From NCBI RefSeq assembly GCF_036321145.2, contig NC_086237.1, forward strand, positions 36,572,337 through 36,636,336: a stretch of DNA of 64,000 bases. Reading direction: 5' to 3'. The notes under the pieces were generated by a model. That model ran no database searches. It worked only from the letters and a program-made list of their open reading frames with translations, and was not told the origin of the DNA. A program made the position numbers and the translations under genes. This stretch comes from Pelmatolapia mariae (taxonomy: Eukaryota; Chordata; Actinopteri; Cichliformes; Cichlidae). Each line of letters opens with the position of its first letter. Within the stretch, counting starts at the first letter, position 1. Shown here one piece after another: positions 58,450 through 64,000 of the stretch.

Positions 58450-59895
58450 ACAAACACTGCAGTTCCATTTTTACTCGCGAGGGCAGCCATGGACGCACGA
58501 CCTGCGAACCACGACTGTCTGCGACCTTTATTTATACAAGATTGTCTGTATGTGTGTGTGTGTTGTGTGTGTGTGTATGTGTGTGTGTTACATAGATAAC
58601 ATCACTTCAGTAGCGGGACTTCCCCTTTTCTACATCTGTATGTTCTCGTAAAAGCGCTGAGCTTGGTTTTCTTCTACATCTAAAAGTTCAGAACAACAGG
58701 ATGCGATTAGTATCTGCAGAAGTTTAGCACACAGGTTTCTAGGCAAAAGGTCGTGTATAAATATGCTTAACTGATAAATATAAAGAATACATTTCATGTA
58801 ACTGATCAAAACATAATTATCTTCTGACATCCGGCCCTGTTTATCAGAGAAATGAAATGTACAATTTATCAGTGAGTAACTACTTGTTTTTCACATTTTC
58901 AGTTACTACATCATTAGTTACATTTCATCTTCATGAAACCAATAGGAAAGGAAACCTTATGATCTACAATGATTCCAGTACATTTGCATATGCTGTGAAT
59001 GATAAACTTATCATCTGTGAGATTGCAACTTTTAAACAAGGAATAACTCAAATAAAGAAAACAAAATAAAATCAGGAAAAGTCCAACGACGATCAACAGT
59101 CTCTATAGCATCTGAAGCCATGTTTAAAGAATGTACATTACATCTGGTACGTAGGTGCAGCATGTGGTGTTGAATAAGACACACAATCCTCCTCTCTCCA
59201 GGATCATGTGCAGTGCTACACAATGTTGCATTACAGCAATTCTGAGAGCGTCTATTTCTTGATGTTGTCCCTCGTTGACCTTGCAGGATGCTTTGAGAAA
59301 CAAGCCGAATCTATAGTCCAGTATCTCACTTCTGAGAGCATGTTTTCCAACTCCTGCCCACAGGAAGAGTGAGTTGAGTACCTTTTGTCCAATTGTCCAG
59401 AGTTTGAATTCTTCAGGTACATCGGTTTCCCAGGTTGAGTCATGTGGTCTGACTGTTGAAGTTGAGCGTTTCTTCCTGGATCAGGATGACGATGTTGTTG
59501 TTGTGCACTTTACAAAAGTCACTCTGAAGGTGGTCGGAGATCAGAATTAGTGCACCTGTCCCAGGGTGTTTCCCATATATGGTTGTGTTAATGTGCTCGG
59601 CATGTGCGAGCAGACGTAACTCTGTGGTTTTGTTAAACACATATCTGTATCAGGCATTTTTCATCCATAGATGGATGTGATCTTGTGTCATGTCCATTAG
59701 GTATAAGTTGTCATACGTCCATCTTCTCTTTCTTTCTCGTGGCTCGGCTGCTGTTGGCATCAGCTGGGGTCCTGTAAGGGTGAGCCTTGTAGTCAAGGTA
59801 ACCACCAGGGTTCCCCTTCACACCTACACCTGGCTGCCTAAAGTTGATCGGATAGAGAGCGGAGTGCGGGCTTACCCCACGGGGGCCCAAGAATC
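58450..59895 (-). mobile_element. Second retroviral remnant (env plus LTR-like), nested in the L2 endonuclease
   Basis: Env-like sequence at 59113-59700 is followed on the minus strand by LTR-like DNA at about 58450-58860. The latter has TTTATTTATACAA and a (GT)n run near 58540-58590, the same arrangement as in the 500-bp LTRs of the 28712-37416 provirus but diverged. No second LTR is seen. The block 59740-59895 is unassigned. Exact junctions with L2 are uncertain by tens of bases. Confidence 0.6.
59113..59700 (-). pseudogene. Diverged retroviral Env fragment
   Basis: It aligns along its length with the env region at about 29640-30690 of the main provirus, with deletions. Conserved landmarks include the region around the CX6CC motif near 59160-59200 and the segment just after the SU/TM boundary at 59270-59430. 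Several frameshifts and stops are present and the membrane anchor is missing. The polybasic cleavage region is not clearly preserved. It is an older or faster-decayed relative of the same env lineage. Confidence 0.7.
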
Positions 59896-60437
59896 GCACT
59901 TACCTTCGATACAAAAATGACAACCCCTCTTCTCATCTAACCATGTTTCAGACAGAGCAATTATTTGAAACCTGCCTCTCTAACTATACAGAAAATCTTT
60001 AATCAAAGCAAAACTTCTATAAAGACTTCTGCAATTAATATGAATTAATGAAAATGTATTAACTATTTCAACCGTATCCCTGAATTGCTCCTCTGTATAA
60101 TATTCACATGTGACATTAATTGTATTAAGCACATTCCTTTCAGGGTCAATACCTACTTCAAAATCATATGATTTATGATCTGAATCGTGGAGCATTATGC
60201 ATAATTATTCTAAAACTATCTATTAACCTCAAAAAAAGAAAGGGATCCTTAGCAATCGCACATTCATTTATCGACATATTTTAAAGTCCGTTGATCTTGT
60301 TTTCTTCCATGTCCAATTTACAATTTCCTTTTGTCCTTTTCCACCCGAAGTAGCATCTGTTCTTGTAAAGGATGAACTAATTGTTTTTAGGACTCATAGC
60401 CATGATTGGTCGTAACCGTTTGCCTATCTTGATAATG

Positions 60438-61162
60438 TTATCTCATATAAATGTCCAATTCCTCAAGATCCTTAATCGTTATAACCTTGGCTTCTTCTGG
60501 CGTTCCATTCAGTTTAATCATCACTTTACAGTTCCTGGTCCAGGTTGCTTGAATCGTTTTCTCCTTCCGTAAAATGCGAGCTTGTCTAGCAATATCTGCA
60601 TTTCTTTTTGTAAGATGTTCATTCAAATGTACTCCGCTTCCTTTCAAAAGGTTGGACCGCCTCAGCAAATCAACTTTGCGTTTACGGTTTACAAATCTCA
60701 CTACAATTGCTGGAGGAGCATTAGTGTGCCTTCTAGGAAGAGTATAGCATGCAGATATATTATTACTATGCAGGGGAAGTTTTTTATTCGAAAAGAATTC
60801 CACAACCTGCCGTTCCAACGACTGTAGCTCCTCCATCGGGGGCTCGTCTTCTCCTCTTTTTGCATCGGTCCCAGACTCGGTGACTCTCGCATAACTCCTG
60901 TGTTTAGTTTCCAGACCGTAATAATCACTTCCTCAAGTCGAGCCTGCTGTTCTAGATCGTCCACCTTCCTTTCCAAAAACTGGATTGTCTTATCTTTCTC
61001 CTTAATCAGGTTTTTTAGTTCTTTGATTTGGTCCATCATCGACATTAATATTCCTTGTTGCTTATTTACTTTTTCAATTTCCGACGTCAGCGAGTTAAGT
61101 GAATGTTTAATCTCCTCCAGATCTTCTTCGACTTTCTTCATCTTTGCCATTTTGTCTCTTAT
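60438..61162 (-). pseudogene. L2 ORF1 (coiled coil plus nucleic-acid-binding part), one frameshift
   Basis: It starts with MAKMKKVEEDLEEI at about 61150. A heptad-rich coiled coil (INKQQ-like KEKDKTIQFLERKVDDLEQQ) leads to a frame change near 60920. The second frame continues with MEELQSLERQVVEFFSNK, the basic RNA-binding-like AIVVRFVNRKRKVDLLRR, and ends at 60438. ORF1 proteins of L2/CR1-type LINEs bind element RNA. A single small indel seems to be the main defect. Confidence 0.7.
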
Positions 61163-61312
61163 AAATGTCAATCTTAGTTTATTTATTTGCCCAAACAAGG
61201 TCTATAACTGAAATTGTTTGGAGTTTTAACACCAAACATCACGGCACCACCGCGAGGACGCCAATCCGGCTGTGACGCCTGCCATAGACCTGCACATGTA
61301 ACATGTTCCCAA

Positions 61313-62660
61313 ATAGTTTTCAGTTTTTGCTTCTTAAAACAACACCAAAGTGAAAAATGTAGAACATCTTGACTTCTCCTTTTAAAAAAACAAAACCTAA
61401 ATAGAACATAAAAACGACACAAAGAAGGTGAAGCTGTGGTGTTTCAGAAGTTCAAGTAGGAAAAGTCAGCGTGTTCTCAGAGTTCTTATCTGCAGTTTTA
61501 ACTAAAGTTTTCGTTGCAGCCAAAGACATGAATTTGGATTCATCACAGGGTTTAGATTGTCAAACTGTCAGACCTCTGCTCTCACGCTCAAAACAAAGAA
61601 AAATTCTTGACCCTCATGAACATGAAGCAATAATTCTGAGTAAAATGCAGCTGAAATACATGAAATCAAAAGTTTATTTTTTCAAATAATACATCATTAA
61701 AATATGCTTGTTATAAACTAATATTTACCAGTGAAGTTAATTTCCTTTGACCAGATTCAATCAAAGATTACTGTGTTACTGTAAACTGACTACATCCTGT
61801 AAGTAATTCGAGCTCAGGGACACAGGATCTCTGAATGTCTCTGAACACATTACAGTTCAGGAAAGTTTCTACACTCATCAAATGTCACATCTTTACAGCT
61901 TGAACCTTACAGTCCTTCAAGAAAGCAAAGTTCTTTTAGAGAGCTCACATGTTGTAATGGTGTTCTAAATAATTAATAACCACCAAACACGATATCTGCT
62001 TTTACTACCTGGGCTGTGGCCTCAAACCTGCATAAGATTTTAGACCTTTAGACTCCAACTTTCAAGTTTGTCATGAGCTGAAATGTGATGAGCTGACCAG
62101 TGTTAGAGATGTCACCGAAATAATAATGAAAAATAAAGAGAAAAATCACAGTGAACGGACCAGAAATGCTAATAATGAAAAAAATAAACAAACTGATATA
62201 AACTGTTGATATGACATAATATGACACTGAACTGTGACAACACAGAAGAATTTACTGTCACATGTCAGAAATCAGATTCTGGTCAAAGTCATGTTTAAGG
62301 TATTACTGCCTCGAAGTTGTCAATCACATCCACTTTCTTGAAAAACAATTAAAAAGAGAAAAAAAAACATTGTAGAGCTCTTATAAATGCATTAAATGAA
62401 GCCAATGAAAGAAAAAATACAAAGAGTGAAGTGTTCAATAAATCAATACATAATATGACACAATAAGGATCTTATGTCTAAACTGAGTACAGGGATTGTG
62501 GTGTGAGGTGTAGATTTTCTGTATCTTTGTGTCAGTGAAGCTGAAACAGTTGTTGAAGGAAGTGTTTATCTGCAGGTCCAGTAGGAGATGCAGAGGATGG
62601 TTTGGGTCCATTATCCACAGCAGCAGTCATCAGGATGGAGGGATCCAATCAGGTTGTATA
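61313..62660 (-). repeat. TRIM unit 4, distal 5' flank
   Basis: It resumes exactly where 43428 continues (AGTTTTCAGTTT) and parallels 43430-44690 to about 62480, then matches 28310-28530 to about 62655. It includes GAGCTCAGGGACACAGGATC at about 61810, a short decayed piece resembling the TRIM RING-encoding strand, also at 43935. Confidence 0.75.
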
Positions 62661-63755
62661 AACCGAATTAATGAAATATTCAGGTTTTTTTTTTATTTTT
62701 TATTTTTTACAATCCTAACCTCATTACTTTCACCAAATAAAATATTTTACGTAACGTGGAGCAACGTGTGTATGGTATACCGATTATTGGCCATGATTGT
62801 AGCATAACTATCCACACAAAACACAAGCTTTATTCAGACCATGACATGTGAATTAAGACAATAACTATGGTGTTATACTTGGTTAGAGTTGTAGGGACTC
62901 CCAAAAACTTCCTTGAGGTGACCGTTTTTGTGATTTGACACTATATAAAAATGAAATGAACTGAATTCTCTCTCTCAGTAACTCAGAGACCAGTTTCCCA
63001 TGAAAAATCTGTTTTCTGCATTATTCGCTTGTTTATTACGCACCAGTCTACACTTGTGTTCAGTGCTTTTGTTTTTTCAAAATTGGCCTCTGACAAGAAA
63101 GTTTCATTTCTGTTGTTCAATACTGAAGAAATATAAACTCTTACAAATTATGACAAATTACAAAAATCTTTGCTGTGTCTCTAATAAAACCTCTGTAACT
63201 GTGCTCTGCTTCACTTCAGCAACATCAGGTAATGTTCATATTTGGATTCATGGTGTTCTTCTGTTTTTGTTCTACTGCAGAATATTTTAAGAGTGTTGTG
63301 TGTTGTAGAAAGCCAGGCCAGGAAAATCTCCTTCATATTTTTCTGTGTTTTGTCCTCAGTTACACCTTTGATAAAGTCTCGCAAGTGTCAGCTTTGTTTT
63401 AATACACAGATATAAAAATATGGATAAATGTACTGATAAATGATCACAATTATAATATTTCTGACGATTGGACTCAAAATTGAGTCGAGCTTGAATCGAC
63501 TCAAATCGGGACCTCGTGAATCGGAATCGAATCAGTTATAGAAACAGAAATCGATACCCTGCCCTAGTGTAAACAGAGTGTTTGTGGTGGCAGGCTGGAC
63601 AACAGAGCTACAATTATTAAAAACACTGGGTTATGCGTTGATGCCACTTTTGTGCGGTTTTGACCTTTTTGTAGAGCAGAGTCTGCTTTACACACGCTGT
63701 GACAGTTTCACGCTCTTGCAGGTAGCTCTCTGTGCTCGGAGAGAAATTCAGAATC
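62661..63755. other. Spacer between TRIM units; one hAT-like terminus
   Basis: AT-rich with T-runs at 62680-62710. 63470-63570 contains TCGAATCGGAATCGAATC-like alternations and ATCGATACCCTGCCCTA, resembling one end of a hAT derivative. The frames at 63000-63290 and 63578-63841 have no recognisable domains. Confidence 0.35.
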
Positions 63756-63843
63756 AGAATCAAATGTTCTTTTCTTCCAAGGAATCAATTAAATGTAAAA
63801 ACAACAATAAAAGTAGAAAGTTCTGTGATGAATGCATTTGAAC
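63756..63843 (-). repeat. Start of a further TRIM-unit 3' flank
   Basis: AAATGTTCTTTT, GGAATCA and TAAATGTAAAAACAA...AAAGTAGAAA...TTCTGTGATGAATG match 41010-41095 below TRIM copy 3 in order and orientation. Confidence 0.6.
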
Positions 63844-63846
63844 TAG

Positions 63847-64000
63847 GGCCGTCTAAATTAACTCATTAACGCAGATTAATCCATCATGATTAATCTGATT
63901 AACATTTTTAACGCAGTTAACCCATCTGAAGAGCAGAATGACTCAAAATCCCTGGAATGTCTCTGTCAACACATTTCGGGCAGTTTGTCCAAGTAGAATC
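63847..64000. mobile_element. Left end of a hAT-like element, cut by the window edge
   Basis: GGGCCGTCTAAATTAACTC and repeated TTAACGCAG/GATTAA motifs are typical of the terminus of a common fish hAT family. It interrupts the TRIM flank homology at 63844 and continues past the window. Confidence 0.5.

Larger units (their letters stand above)
54344..60137 (-). pseudogene. L2 ORF2: endonuclease and reverse transcriptase, in pieces
   Basis: The N-terminal endonuclease starts near 60137 (SLIHINCRSL, then FQIIALSETWL near 59985-59945). It is broken by the retroviral remnant and resumes at 58449 (KKKAGGVALFVN, then GDYNIDL, LIDHIFIN and ISDHLPVF). A Tc1-like element interrupts the linker at 57382. 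RT follows from 55990: YRPVSLLSQFSKVLEKL, a gap with a frame change near 55500 where the QYGFR-type motif is missing, then FVDLKKAFDT, GVPQGSILGPKLFNLYIND and the catalytic FADD. A second frame change occurs near 54628, after which the C-terminal segment ends at 54344. The protein would nick DNA and copy L2 RNA; this copy cannot. Confidence 0.85.
53996..61312 (-). mobile_element. L2-clade LINE with two nested insertions
   Basis: The 3' end (minus strand) is a tail of AAATG/AAATA repeats at about 53996-54030. The 5' end lies just before AGTTTTCAG at about 61316. The flanks join exactly to the sequence that is continuous at 43417-43436, so both boundaries are fixed within a few bases. ORF1 and ORF2 are readable but broken. 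Subtracting the Tc1-like element (1.4 kb) and the retroviral remnant (about 1.45 kb) leaves about 4.5 kb, a near full-length L2. Confidence 0.85.

Overview
The window is vertebrate nuclear DNA, most likely from a percomorph teleost and plausibly a cichlid. This is inferred from single-exon TRIM genes of the fish 'zinc-binding protein A33-like' type, teleost tRNA-derived SINEs, an L2 LINE, several hAT transposons, and an endogenous retrovirus with a gamma-type Env. Genuine host coding capacity is small. Only two TRIM genes (41786-43201 and 52344-53765, both on the minus strand) look intact. Almost everything else is duplicated TRIM-unit flank or mobile DNA.

The backbone is an array of TRIM units, each a single-exon RING/B-box/coiled-coil/PRY-SPRY gene with long recognisable 5' and 3' flanks. 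Copy 1 (11056-12625, minus) is split by a SINE-like insert. Copy 2 (17690-18698, plus) has a stop in its RING finger and lacks most of SPRY. Copies 3 and 4 are open. The 3' flank of a further unit starts at about 63756, so the array probably continues to the right. Because the flanks are paralogous, several insertions can be checked against an empty site elsewhere in the same window.

Region by region: 1-4051 holds a LINE 3' end, a GC-rich 1.2-kb repeat and decayed exons. 4052-8366 is a CACTG-ended unit around a spliced, decayed gene that resembles the fish SAMD3-like family. 9160-13103 is TRIM unit 1. 13104-16894 is a hAT element whose four-exon transposase splices in frame to 650 codons. 17690-18698 is TRIM copy 2. 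20281-26781 is a 6.5-kb hAT-like composite with an 8-bp target duplication, holding a pogo/Tigger remnant, two smaller hAT derivatives and an L1/Tx1 3' end. 26790-28640 resumes the 5' flank of unit 1. 28712-37416 is a young provirus on the minus strand: 500-bp LTRs about 99.6% identical, GACAA duplications, a tRNA-Tyr-type primer binding site and a leader with three covarying hairpins. It has lost most of gag-pol, keeps an Env frame with one stop, and contains a spliced-looking unit encoding an unrecognised 209-aa transmembrane/coiled-coil protein. 38030-44760 is TRIM unit 3. 44793-49955 holds the inverted partner of the 1.2-kb repeat, a 40-bp minisatellite and a fold-back with 369-bp arms. 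50480-62660 is TRIM unit 4, interrupted upstream of the gene by an L2 LINE (53996 to about 61312) that itself carries a Tc1-like element and an env-bearing retroviral remnant.

The locus reads as a TRIM array, a family known for fast-evolving antiviral E3 ligases, expanding and decaying among active mobile elements. The strongest candidates for something undescribed are the 209-aa protein unit inside the provirus, the triplicated covarying leader hairpins, and the apparently intact hAT transposase.
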